Part shown: piece by piece, positions 6,351 through 13,151 of the stretch
Layout: every line of letters starts with the position of its first letter
Numbering within the stretch: position 1 is the first letter of the stretch
NCBI GenBank assembly: GCA_030018055.1
Contig: JASEGN010000017.1
Coordinates: 1-15,614 of the forward strand
Length of the DNA: 15,614 nt
Source of the DNA: Candidatus Aenigmatarchaeota archaeon
GTDB taxonomy: Archaea > Aenigmatarchaeota > Aenigmatarchaeia > CG10238-14 > SCSR01
Direction of reading: 5' to 3'
Position numbers and translations under genes: made by a program
The notes under the pieces: generated by a model
The model's database searches: none
Told to the model about the DNA's origin: nothing
Seen by the model: the letters and a program-made list of their open reading frames with translations, nothing else

Positions 6351-8240
6351 ATGCAACCCATAACTTTCTTTCCTTATAAGCCGAGAAAAGGTCAAAGAGC
6401 GCTAATTAATTTTGTTCAAAAAGATTTAGGCTCTGGAAAGGCCATTTTGATAGACGCTCCAAATGGGTTTGGAAAAACTCCTTGCTTGCTAGCAGCTTTA
6501 CTTCCATTTGTTCTAGATTACAATAAAAGAATAATTTGGGCTGTTAGAACAGGACCAGAAGTGGATCGCCCTATTGAAGAGTTAAAAAAAATTGTTGAAA
6601 AAAAGAAATTGGATGTTTTTGGACTTTCTTACAGAGGAAAAAGAGATATGTGTTTATTGCTGAGGGATAAAAAAATTGAAGGTGTAACCCATGCTGACGC
6701 AAACTTTCTATGCAGCAAGCTAAGGGATAAATGCAAGTATTATAATTTTGACCCTTCGTGGCTAGAACCTCTGCTCCGAAAGCCAATAGTCTATTCAGAT
6801 ATCTACAACTTTTGTGAAAGGAAAAAAATTTGCCCATATTTTGCGCAAAGGCACCTCTTACCATTCGCGCAGGTCGTTAGTTTAAGCTATAACTACGTGC
6901 TTAACGAAGGTATGGCATGGGCTATTAAAAGTAAGATACCATTTAACGACTCCATACTTATTATCGATGAGGCCCACAATCTTGAGAAAGCCTGCCAGAG
7001 TTTGAATTCAGATAAAATAACTTTAAAGAGTACTGAAAGAGCCTTGGAAGAACTGAAAAAATACGAATTAAATTCTAAAGCCAAAAATTTGATAATTTCA
7101 TTGAAAAAGGAGCTTGAGAAAAATTTACTCCAACTAAAAAATTCTGGGCAAGAAGAATCTATTTTCAACACCAAAAAATTTATCAAAAAATTTAAGAATC
7201 TAGATGAGTTACTAGAGAAAATTAAAAATTGTGGAAATGAAGTTAGAAGGAAGAAATTGGAAAAGGGATTAAGACCAAGCTCATCTCTTTACCATCTTGC
7301 AAAATTCTGGTTGGAGAATTTAGAAGTTTTAGATGTAGAGGGTATAGTTTTTTTAATCAGTAGGTTGAGCAAGGATAATTTGCAGCTTGAAAGATGGGAC
7401 ATGAGGTCAGCAGTTATGCTTGAAGATAGGTGGAAAGAGTTCTCAACGTGCATCTTCTGCTCTGGAACCCTTAAGCCATTCGATGCCTTCGCAGAAGTAG
7501 CCGGTATCTCTAACTTCGCAGCACGTTCATTTTCACCACCCTATTCAGAGGAAAATGTTTCTTTTTTAATTGCTAAAGGCATTACAACTAAAGGAGAAGT
7601 TTTGAATAAACCTATGGCGAAGAGCTATCTTAACTTAATTAAAATTTTTATCAAAAATCTTGAAACCAATTTAGCTATATTTTCTGCAAGCTATAGGGTT
7701 CAAGAGAGCTTGCTCAAAGCCGGATTAAGGGAAGTTGTTGAAAATGCTGGAAGAAAATTTTTCGTTGAGTATGAAGGTATGAGTGGTGTATTAGCTAGAA
7801 AAGTTTTAGAGGAATTTAAAGACTGTGCTACCCAAAGGACAAAGGGAGTTTTAGTTGCAACATCAACAGGAAGATTTGCTGAGGGTGCTGATTTTCCTGG
7901 CCCTGAGCTTGAGGGTATATTTCTCGTGGGCATACCATTCGATAGACTAACCCTGAGAACCAGGATTTATTTGAGATACTACCGAAGCCTATATGGCAGA
8001 AGAGGTAGACGTTATGCTTACATCATTCCAGCTCTTAGAAGAGCATCACAAAGTTTTGGTCGAGCATTACGAAATCCAGAAGATAAAGCCTTACTTATTG
8101 CCGGAGACGAGCGTTATGTTAAAAGTAGTTATTTGAGACTTTTGCCAAGTTGGCTAACGGCTTGGCCTATAGCTGTAGAGGAAAAAAATTTTGGAAAAGC
8201 AATCAAAACACATTTTCCTAAAAATATCAAGCACCTATGA
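6351..8240 (+). CDS. XPD/Rad3-like Fe-S DNA helicase
   Basis: This is an SF2 5'-3' DNA helicase of the XPD/Rad3/DinG group (629 residues). In order: Walker A as APNGFGKTP (36-44), four iron-sulfur cysteines C101 (RDMC), C121 (NFLC), C128 (DKCKYY) and C161 (KKICPYF) arranged as in XPD, the DEAH box (206-209), the arch/helical region, CSGTLKP, motif V in GRFAEGADFPG, and motif VI QSFGRALR. XPD-type enzymes unwind DNA using ATP and a 4Fe-4S cluster; archaeal ones are thought to act in repair. The middle (about 215-300) is lysine-rich and variable. The Walker A with Asn-Gly-Phe differs from the usual TGSGKT or TGTGKT but keeps the GKT core. No clear TATA box is seen in the short divergent gap before it. 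Confidence 0.92.
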   Translation: MQPITFFPYKPRKGQRALINFVQKDLGSGKAILIDAPNGFGKTPCLLAALLPFVLDYNKRIIWAVRTGPEVDRPIEELKKIVEKKKLDVFGLSYRGKRDMCLLLRDKKIEGVTHADANFLCSKLRDKCKYYNFDPSWLEPLLRKPIVYSDIYNFCERKKICPYFAQRHLLPFAQVVSLSYNYVLNEGMAWAIKSKIPFNDSILIIDEAHNLEKACQSLNSDKITLKSTERALEELKKYELNSKAKNLIISLKKELEKNLLQLKNSGQEESIFNTKKFIKKFKNLDELLEKIKNCGNEVRRKKLEKGLRPSSSLYHLAKFWLENLEVLDVEGIVFLISRLSKDNLQLERWDMRSAVMLEDRWKEFSTCIFCSGTLKPFDAFAEVAGISNFAARSFSPPYSEENVSFLIAKGITTKGEVLNKPMAKSYLNLIKIFIKNLETNLAIFSASYRVQESLLKAGLREVVENAGRKFFVEYEGMSGVLARKVLEEFKDCATQRTKGVLVATSTGRFAEGADFPGPELEGIFLVGIPFDRLTLRTRIYLRYYRSLYGRRGRRYAYIIPALRRASQSFGRALRNPEDKALLIAGDERYVKSSYLRLLPSWLTAWPIAVEEKNFGKAIKTHFPKNIKHL

Positions 8241-8248
8241 AAAATTTT

Positions 8249-8737
8249 TTAGTAAATATTGAAGGAAACCAACTCTCTTACCGATTTTCTAGGTCTTTGT
8301 TCTGGTTTTTCTGCAGGATAACCAATGGTCATGCATGCCACAACCCTCATCTCTTTTGGTATCTTCAAAATTTCCTTTATTTCATCCTCCTCAAAAGCTC
8401 CTATCCAACAACTTCCTAAACCAAGTTCAACTGCCTCCAGAGCTACATGCTCAAGAGCTATGGCTGTATCAACTACATGCCACTTGAATTTCGGGTCTCC
8501 AACACCAGCTACGAATATAGAACACTCTCCCACAAATTCTTGACCCATGCAAGCTTCTACTAATTTTTCCTTTATCGAGTCATCCTTAACTATCACTAAT
8601 TTCCATGGCTGTTGATTTTTTGCAGATGGTGCTAGCTTAGCAACTTCAATTAATTTTTTCAAAAGCTCTTCGCTCAATTCTTTTCTTACATATTTTCTAA
8701 TGCTTCTCCTCTTTCTAATAGCTTCGATAACATCCAT
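8249..8737 (-). CDS. Nitroreductase-family FMN protein
   Basis: The protein (162 residues) opens with MDVIEAIRKRRSIRKY, the classic nitroreductase start with FMN-phosphate-binding Arg and Ser. It continues with LAPSAKNQQPWKLVIV and ends in GLGSCWIGAF and a MTIGYPAEKP-type FMN-binding stretch. Such enzymes are FMN-dependent NAD(P)H oxidoreductases that act as dimers; substrates vary from nitro compounds to quinones and cannot be inferred. The length is short but complete for the compact archaeal type. A TATA element at 8758-8767 on the minus strand is about 26 bases before the ATG, so the mRNA is probably leaderless. The gene converges on the helicase gene with an 8-base gap. Confidence 0.9.
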   Translation of the reverse strand: MDVIEAIRKRRSIRKYVRKELSEELLKKLIEVAKLAPSAKNQQPWKLVIVKDDSIKEKLVEACMGQEFVGECSIFVAGVGDPKFKWHVVDTAIALEHVALEAVELGLGSCWIGAFEEDEIKEILKIPKEMRVVACMTIGYPAEKPEQRPRKSVRELVSFNIY

Positions 8738-8757
8738 ATAAATTATTCTTAGAATAT

Positions 8758-8774
8758 TGCTATAAAAATTTAAG
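8758..8774. promoter_or_regulatory. Shared divergent promoter, nitroreductase and small membrane protein
   Basis: The AT-only core TATAAAAATTTAAG reads as a TATA-like box on both strands. On the minus strand TTTTTATAG is centred about 26 bases before the nitroreductase ATG (8737). On the plus strand TTTAAG is about 26 bases before the small membrane protein ATG (8797). Both genes then look leaderless. Confidence 0.5.
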
Positions 8775-8796
8775 TTTATCTTGATAAAAAATATAT

Positions 8797-9024
8797 ATGG
8801 AAATAAAAGACCTAAATGTGTTTTTTAAAACTCCAGGAAAACAATTAAATTTCGTTATATTGCTAGGAATTTGGGCAGTATTACTGTTTGCTCTAAGTAT
8901 TAAACTCCCTATCGAAGAGACAGCAAAATTCGTTCTAGCGAGTATAACATTATTTCTCACCGTATATTTTTTTGGTTACTCATTAATCCTAACAAGAAGA
9001 ATTGTTGAGAAATACTACAAGTGA
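8797..9024 (+). CDS. Small two-TM membrane protein, unknown
   Basis: I do not recognise a family. The 75-residue protein has a short polar N-terminus (MEIKDLNVFFKTPGKQ), two hydrophobic segments (about 17-35 and 43-64), and a basic tail LTRRIVEKYYK. The layout suggests a hairpin in the membrane with both ends in the cytoplasm by the positive-inside rule. It starts with ATG at 8797 behind a TATA-like element and diverges from the nitroreductase gene. A reverse-strand frame over the same bases lacks these features and is taken as a shadow. Confidence 0.65.
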   Translation: MEIKDLNVFFKTPGKQLNFVILLGIWAVLLFALSIKLPIEETAKFVLASITLFLTVYFFGYSLILTRRIVEKYYK

Positions 9025-9134
9025 ACTATCTTTTCTCTCTTTCGATTGAATTTTTTCCCCGTATCGCTAACTTCAATTCTTTATATTTTTCGAAAATTTT
9101 GGCGACAATTTCAAAATCTACATATTTTTGAAAG

Positions 9135-9148
9135 ATAAAATAAATATA
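9135..9148 (+). promoter_or_regulatory. TATA-like promoter of the response regulator
   Basis: The stretch ATAAAATAAATATA is centred about 27 bases before the ATG at 9169. This spacing would give a leaderless mRNA beginning at that ATG and argues against the in-frame TTG at 9157. Confidence 0.45.
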
Positions 9149-9168
9149 ATTGAGAGTTGGGAATTTCT

Positions 9169-9750
9169 ATGAGGCAGAGAAAAAAACAAAAAGTATTAAT
9201 CGTTGAAGATGACAAGTTTATGCTTGATGCTCTTATGGATGTCCTGAAGGAGGCAGGTTATGATACGCAGGGCGTTACCCGTGGCTTTGATGCCATTAGA
9301 GAAGTTGAAAGGACACCATTTGACCTCATAGTGATGGACATCAAATTACCCGATATAGATGGCGTCGAAACCCTGAAGAAAATAAGAGAAATCGAAGCGA
9401 AGAGGGAAGAGGTGAGCAAGGGGATGATAAAACTGAGCAAGGCAATGATAATTACAGGTTACGCTAGCGAGGAGTCAGCAGTCCAGGCCCTTAGGTTAGG
9501 TGCTAAAGAATATCTCTACAAACCCTTCGAACTAGAAGACTTTTTGAAATCAGTCAAAAAAATTTTGGAGGAAGAAGCAGAAGTGGTGAAGATGGAGGAC
9601 CTTCAAGGGAGAATACAAGCACTCGAGGCAGCCCTTAAGGAAGTTTCGGAATCTGAGAAGAAGTATAGGGATCTTGCCAAAGCCTATATGAGGCTCTGGT
9701 CAAAAAAACTTTTTGAAATGAAAAAGAAAGAGAAAAAAGAAAAGAAGTAA
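9169..9750 (+). CDS. Stand-alone response regulator with coiled-coil tail
   Basis: The protein has one receiver domain and no DNA-binding or enzyme output domain. Numbered from the chosen ATG, the receiver core shows the acidic pair D14/D15 in VLIVEDD, the phospho-acceptor D57 in VMDIKLPD, T96 in IITGYAS and K118 in YLYKPF. A charged insertion (about REIEAKREEVSKGMIKLSKA) lies before the TGY strand. After residue 130 comes a Glu/Lys-rich predicted coiled coil ending in a run of lysines. It probably signals through protein contact. The start is taken at ATG 9169; an in-frame TTG at 9157 would add four residues but fits the promoter less well. It ends three bases from the convergent histidine kinase gene, the obvious partner. 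Confidence 0.88.
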   Translation: MRQRKKQKVLIVEDDKFMLDALMDVLKEAGYDTQGVTRGFDAIREVERTPFDLIVMDIKLPDIDGVETLKKIREIEAKREEVSKGMIKLSKAMIITGYASEESAVQALRLGAKEYLYKPFELEDFLKSVKKILEEEAEVVKMEDLQGRIQALEAALKEVSESEKKYRDLAKAYMRLWSKKLFEMKKKEKKEKK

Positions 9751-9753
9751 GAA

Positions 9754-11076
9754 TTATTTTTCACATGGAAACTTTACTTTAAAGGTTGTACCTACTCCAA
9801 GCTTGGATTCTACTTCAATCGTTCCGCCAAATTTTTTAACAAGGTTACGAGTGATGTAAAGTCCTAAACCAACTCCCTTCTCTGGCTTGGTTGTATAAAA
9901 GGGCTCATAGATTTTCTGAAGGTCTCTTTCAGGTATCCCACAACCATTGTCTGCGATGGTGAACTCAACAAAACCATCAACATCTTTAGTTTCCATTATT
10001 ATCTTTCCTCTTCGCTCAACTTTTCCTACAGCTTCTTTTGCATTTGTTAACAGATTAAGGATTATTTCCATTATTTCACTTTCTGTGGCCTTGAATCCCC
10101 GCTTAGCCTCAAGTTTCATTTCAACATCTGTACCACTAAGTTGAAATTCGAGAAGTTTTTTAGCATCCTTTACAGCTTGATTAATGTCAACTACTTTTTC
10201 AACAGCAAAACCTCTAGCTCTCGCCTGCTTTAATAGAATCAGCACAAGTTCCTTACAATACCTAGCCGCATCTGCGATTGACCTTAAACCCTCTTTAACT
10301 GACTTATCCTTCACTTTTGCCTCTAGCGCTTGCGCTCTCATAAGGATAGCTCCCAAGGGTGTATTAAGATCGTGAGCAACGCCACCAGCGATGGTTCCTA
10401 CAGTTATGTCCTTGGAAGATTGGAGCATCTGAGCCTCTGTAATATTTAGCTTTCTTTCTAAGGAGCCGATTTCCCTTGAGGTTAAACTAACATACGCAAC
10501 GGAAGAAATACTTATTAGGATCCCTAGCACAAGTAGGTTTTGGTAAAAAGCTTGAGCTACAGCAGCTTTAACAGGTTCTAGTGAAAATCCTAGCCAGATT
10601 GTTTTTCCACCACCAGCACCCCCGCTAACCACGAGTCTTATTTCTTTTCCATGGTATGAGTAATCTATCGTTTTACTTTCATCTTCCCCTACATAAAGGA
10701 GATAGGTTAACTCACTTTCAATATCTTTAATATTCTTACCAGCTTCCTCTATTTCTGTTGAGTACCAAATTAGTCCTGTTGGTTCTACTACTCTAGCATA
10801 AACTACTCCTTCACTAATATCTTTCATCCCTGTAACAATATACCTTGGTAGCTCTGGTGTAAAGGCTCTTCTGACAGTGTGAGCTAACATCTGAGCTGTT
10901 GCTATCTTTTCCTTTGTTAGTGATGCGATAACCAACTTTTGCTCTCTCTGAGCTGTATAAAAAGTTTGCAAAGAAACGGCAATAATCAACAAAACAAAAA
11001 TAAAGAAAGTTAGTCTATATAAGGCTAATTTTCTTTCTCCAAATTTCTTTATTCGTTTGAGTATTTTCTTTTTCAT
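9754..11076 (-). CDS. Membrane-bound sensor histidine kinase
   Basis: This 440-residue kinase has TM1 (about 20-38), a sensor region of roughly 140 residues outside the membrane (about 40-178), TM2 (about 180-198), then a dimerisation/phosphotransfer segment with H235 in GGVAHDLNTPLGA. The ATPase domain follows: N box N345 in NLLTNAKEAV, G1 DNGCGIPE (376-383), EPFYTTK, and G2 GVGLGLY (401-407). The sensor region looks Cache-like in size but I cannot assign it firmly. It autophosphorylates on His and passes the phosphate to a receiver, most likely the convergent regulator. It starts 36 bases after the MBL-fold gene on the same strand with no promoter seen in the gap, so the two are probably one transcript. 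No PAS or HAMP is evident. Confidence 0.92.
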   Translation of the reverse strand: MKKKILKRIKKFGERKLALYRLTFFIFVLLIIAVSLQTFYTAQREQKLVIASLTKEKIATAQMLAHTVRRAFTPELPRYIVTGMKDISEGVVYARVVEPTGLIWYSTEIEEAGKNIKDIESELTYLLYVGEDESKTIDYSYHGKEIRLVVSGGAGGGKTIWLGFSLEPVKAAVAQAFYQNLLVLGILISISSVAYVSLTSREIGSLERKLNITEAQMLQSSKDITVGTIAGGVAHDLNTPLGAILMRAQALEAKVKDKSVKEGLRSIADAARYCKELVLILLKQARARGFAVEKVVDINQAVKDAKKLLEFQLSGTDVEMKLEAKRGFKATESEIMEIILNLLTNAKEAVGKVERRGKIIMETKDVDGFVEFTIADNGCGIPERDLQKIYEPFYTTKPEKGVGLGLYITRNLVKKFGGTIEVESKLGVGTTFKVKFPCEK

Positions 11077-11112
11077 TCAGTTTCTTTTAAATCTCTAAAT
11101 CCTCTGTAATAC

Positions 11113-12108
11113 TTAGCTTTCTCTCCAAAGTTTAAATGGTGGTGATGAAGTATGAGATGCTGCAACGAGTATTACCTTTATACCTTCCATCTCTGGTGCT
11201 TGTATACCCAGAAAATTTTCTATGACTCTTCTATCTAATACACCTCCTTTGTTAGCGACTATCATTTTTTTAACCTCTGGGTAAGTCGCTCTCAGATACT
11301 CTCCACTTTCCCACTCAACGATAACTATAGGATCATGTTTTTTTACTATTCTTGAAAATTCATCTGGGGAGAAATGGTCAAGATGAAGGTGTGTTAGTAA
11401 GAGTAAGTAAATACCTTCCAACACATCTACGTTTTTGTACTTTTCTGGACAACCAGGATTTCCTTCAAACCAAGTATCTACTAAAATTTTCGTTCCCTTC
11501 ACCGTTGTAATAAGGAAGTTTTCGTGGCCTAACCACTCTATTTTTACACCATCTAAGTTAATTGTATCACCAGGAAGTATCTCTAATGGTACTGCTCTTG
11601 TTTTGCCTTCTGCTCTATATTGATTAACTAATTTTACAAATTTAGTTACATTTGGCTTTAAAGGATCCCCTGTCCATCCATCCAAGATAGGAAATGTACC
11701 ATAGTGCATACAGCCAACCTTTTCAGGATTTATTAAAGTGGTGGCAAAGGCTGCTGCTTCCATATCCATGGTAAATACGCCTCCACAAGTGAGGAGTGCT
11801 ATATCTGGCTTGTAATAATCTCCTATGATAAACTTCATATCAGCCATTAATCCCGTGTCACCAGAGATATAAAGTCTTTTCCCATTTTCAAATTCTATCA
11901 CGAAGCCTAACGATGTGCCTCCGTAAATTGGCCCTTCGATCTTTTTTTCCAAGGATGCTTCTATGGCACTTATCCTTGCTGGTAAAGCCTTTAGTTCAGC
12001 TGGTATTTCTAATGGGGGAAGTTCCACTGGTAATTTTGTAATTACAAGACCAACTGCGACCAACGAGATTAGTACGGCAACGAGTGCTACTAAAAGACTT
12101 TTTTCCAT
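11113..12108 (-). CDS. Membrane-anchored, circularly permuted MBL-fold (UPF0173/UlaG-like) protein
   Basis: The protein (331 residues) begins with a signal-anchor (about 5-24), a Pro-rich and helical linker to about residue 58, then an MBL fold in unusual order. Residues 60-185 match the C-terminal half of UPF0173/UlaG-like hydrolases: YGGTSLGFVIEF, ISGDTGL (D84), KPDIALLTCGG, MHYGTFP (H135), LEILPGDTINL. Residues 186-331 match the N-terminal half: KIEWLGHENFL (H195), ILVDTWFEGNP, THLHLDHF (H240, H242, D244, H245) and AASHTSSPP (H319). Each half occurs once and every expected metal ligand is present, so it looks like a functional permutation rather than a broken gene. It is probably a metal-dependent hydrolase facing outside; the substrate is unknown. 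A TTTATAAA box lies about 26 bases before the ATG. Confidence 0.85.
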   Translation of the reverse strand: MEKSLLVALVAVLISLVAVGLVITKLPVELPPLEIPAELKALPARISAIEASLEKKIEGPIYGGTSLGFVIEFENGKRLYISGDTGLMADMKFIIGDYYKPDIALLTCGGVFTMDMEAAAFATTLINPEKVGCMHYGTFPILDGWTGDPLKPNVTKFVKLVNQYRAEGKTRAVPLEILPGDTINLDGVKIEWLGHENFLITTVKGTKILVDTWFEGNPGCPEKYKNVDVLEGIYLLLLTHLHLDHFSPDEFSRIVKKHDPIVIVEWESGEYLRATYPEVKKMIVANKGGVLDRRVIENFLGIQAPEMEGIKVILVAASHTSSPPFKLWRES

Positions 12109-12127
12109 ATATTTTATTCACATAACT

Positions 12128-12140
12128 GAATTTATAAAGT
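12128..12140 (-). promoter_or_regulatory. TATA box of the MBL-histidine kinase unit
   Basis: ACTTTATAAATTC on the minus strand contains a consensus-like TATA core, centred about 26 bases before the ATG at 12108, so the mRNA is predicted to be leaderless. Confidence 0.6.
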
Positions 12141-12229
12141 TTACATATTTATTTTCTTTCTGAACAAAAATACTAAACTTATGGTTGGTAAGCCTTATTG
12201 AGAATATTTTTCCTTAGCTTATTTAGTAA

Positions 12230-12314
12230 TGGGCCCGAGGAGAATTGAACTCCTCTCTCAGCCGCGTCAGAGCTGCGTCCTTTAGTGCTTCTTGAACCAC
12301 TAGACTACGGGCCC
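12230..12314 (-). tRNA. tRNA-Val(GAC) with 14-nt D-loop intron
   Basis: The minus strand folds as a tRNA: acceptor GGGCCCG/CGGGCCC, discriminator A, D stem GTCT/GGAC, anticodon stem CAGCT/GGCTG with loop CTGACGC, variable region of 4, T stem AGGAG/CTCCT with loop TTCAATT. The anticodon GAC (12266-12268) reads valine codons GTC and GTT; the acceptor and A73 agree with archaeal valine tRNAs. The 85-nt gene is too long in the D loop. Removing 14 bases (12282-12295) leaves a canonical AGTGGTA D loop and a 71-nt tRNA. CCA is not encoded. The Thg1-like gene diverges from it. Confidence 0.88.
12282..12295 (-). other. tRNA mini-intron at position 20/21 (bulge-helix-bulge)
   Basis: The insertion TCAAGAAGCACTAA can fold with the exon: D stem GTCT/GGAC, a 3-base bulge AAA, a 4-bp helix AGTG/CACT, a 3-base bulge GTT, and a C-G pair closing an AAGAA loop. 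Cutting after the second base of each bulge, as the archaeal splicing endonuclease does, restores A21 and a normal D arm. The inner helix is minimal, so this is a relaxed form of the motif. Confidence 0.7.
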
Positions 12315-12318
12315 GTAC

Positions 12319-12328
12319 TTTATTTTTA
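12319..12328 (+). promoter_or_regulatory. TATA-like promoter of the Thg1-like gene
   Basis: TTTATTTTTA is centred about 25 bases before the ATG at 12348, predicting a leaderless mRNA. It lies between the tRNA 5' end and the oppositely oriented tRNA TATA box. Confidence 0.45.
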
Positions 12329-12335
12329 GCGCAAT

Positions 12336-12345
12336 CTTTTATAAA
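12336..12345 (-). promoter_or_regulatory. TATA box of tRNA-Val, predicts leaderless tRNA
   Basis: TTTATAAAAG on the minus strand is a near-consensus TATA box centred about 27 bases before the mature tRNA 5' G (12314). Transcription would start at or within a few bases of the mature end, leaving little or no 5' leader for RNase P. The box touches the Thg1-like start codon on the other strand. Confidence 0.6.
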
Positions 12346-12347
12346 TT

Positions 12348-13151
12348 ATGAGGAAGCCATGGCAAATATATAATTTACCAAGACCAAAATCAGAAGCTAG
12401 TAAAGGACCTCTCTCCCTTGTATATTACGAAATTTATTCTGGTATAGTAGTTCCAAAAAAAGCTTTTGTAGTTAGATTTGATGGTTGGTCATTCCATTCC
12501 CTAACAAAAAAACTAAAATTTAAAGAACCATTCGATAAGCTATTTGTTAACACCTTAGCTAAAACAACTCAACAACTATTTAGATTTTTTAATCCAGATT
12601 TAGGCTACATATTTTCAGATGAGATAAATCTTTTATTTTTAAAACAAACTTCCTTCAGAAGGATTGAAAAAATTGATTCTGTTTTTGCAGCACTAGCTTC
12701 TAGCGTCTTCTATTCTTCGTTAAAGAAAAAATTCAAAGAAGTACCACCAGTTGCTTTTGATTGTAGAGTTATACCAATCGGCACTAAAAATATTTTTAAA
12801 TATTTCGCCTGGAGGCAAGCAGAAGCTTTTAGAAATTTTAACAACGCCTATGCAAGATATGCTCTAATGAAAGGTGGGATGACTGCAAGAGGGGCAGCTA
12901 AAAAACTTGCTGGAGTGAAAACTAAGGAGCTGAGAAAATTAATAGAGCAATCTGGAATAGACTTGAAGAAATTACCGCCATGGCAGGAAAGAGGGATACT
13001 GATCTATTGGAAATATTTTAAAAAGATTGGCTACAACCCGATAAAAAAGAGACAAGTAGTAACAACCAGGAGAAAACCTATAATCAATTGGAAACCACCA
13101 AATTTCAATTCACTGGAAGGTAAAAAATTTTTTAAAATGTTGATAAAATGA
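12348..13151 (+). CDS. Thg1-like 3'-5' RNA polymerase (tRNA 5'-end repair)
   Basis: This 267-residue protein matches the tRNAHis guanylyltransferase/Thg1-like family. The metal-binding carboxylates sit in VVRFDGWSFHSLTK (D45) and FSDEINLLF (D91, E92). Further signature stretches are FDCRVIPIG, YFAWRQAEAFRN, the GGMTARGAAKKLAGV helix and a RGILIY strand near the C-terminus. Archaeal Thg1-like proteins add nucleotides in the 3'-5' direction to repair truncated tRNA 5' ends, and some add G-1 to tRNA-His. It lies divergent from tRNA-Val with only 33 bases between, and the next gene overlaps its stop as ATGA, so it heads a two-gene transcript. Motif wording is somewhat divergent (RFDGWSF for the usual RIDGRSF). 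Confidence 0.88.
   Translation: MRKPWQIYNLPRPKSEASKGPLSLVYYEIYSGIVVPKKAFVVRFDGWSFHSLTKKLKFKEPFDKLFVNTLAKTTQQLFRFFNPDLGYIFSDEINLLFLKQTSFRRIEKIDSVFAALASSVFYSSLKKKFKEVPPVAFDCRVIPIGTKNIFKYFAWRQAEAFRNFNNAYARYALMKGGMTARGAAKKLAGVKTKELRKLIEQSGIDLKKLPPWQERGILIYWKYFKKIGYNPIKKRQVVTTRRKPIINWKPPNFNSLEGKKFFKMLIK

Noticed and set aside
9754..11076. Long plus-strand frames inside the kinase gene (9947-10144, 10184-10375)
   Set aside because: Low-complexity Ser-rich translations opposite a well-supported gene; they are shadows.
11113..12108. Frameshift or broken duplicate as explanation for the MBL motif order
   Set aside because: One uninterrupted frame carries each half exactly once with all ligands, and the bases after the stop do not continue the fold in the other frames I read.
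12109..12229. Extra gene between the MBL gene and the tRNA
   Set aside because: Only AT-rich sequence with the MBL promoter; no frame with coding character and no second tRNA.
12230..12314. tRNA pseudogene with a random D-loop insertion
   Set aside because: All other arms pair fully, and the insertion creates a bulge-helix-bulge whose removal gives a perfect D arm.
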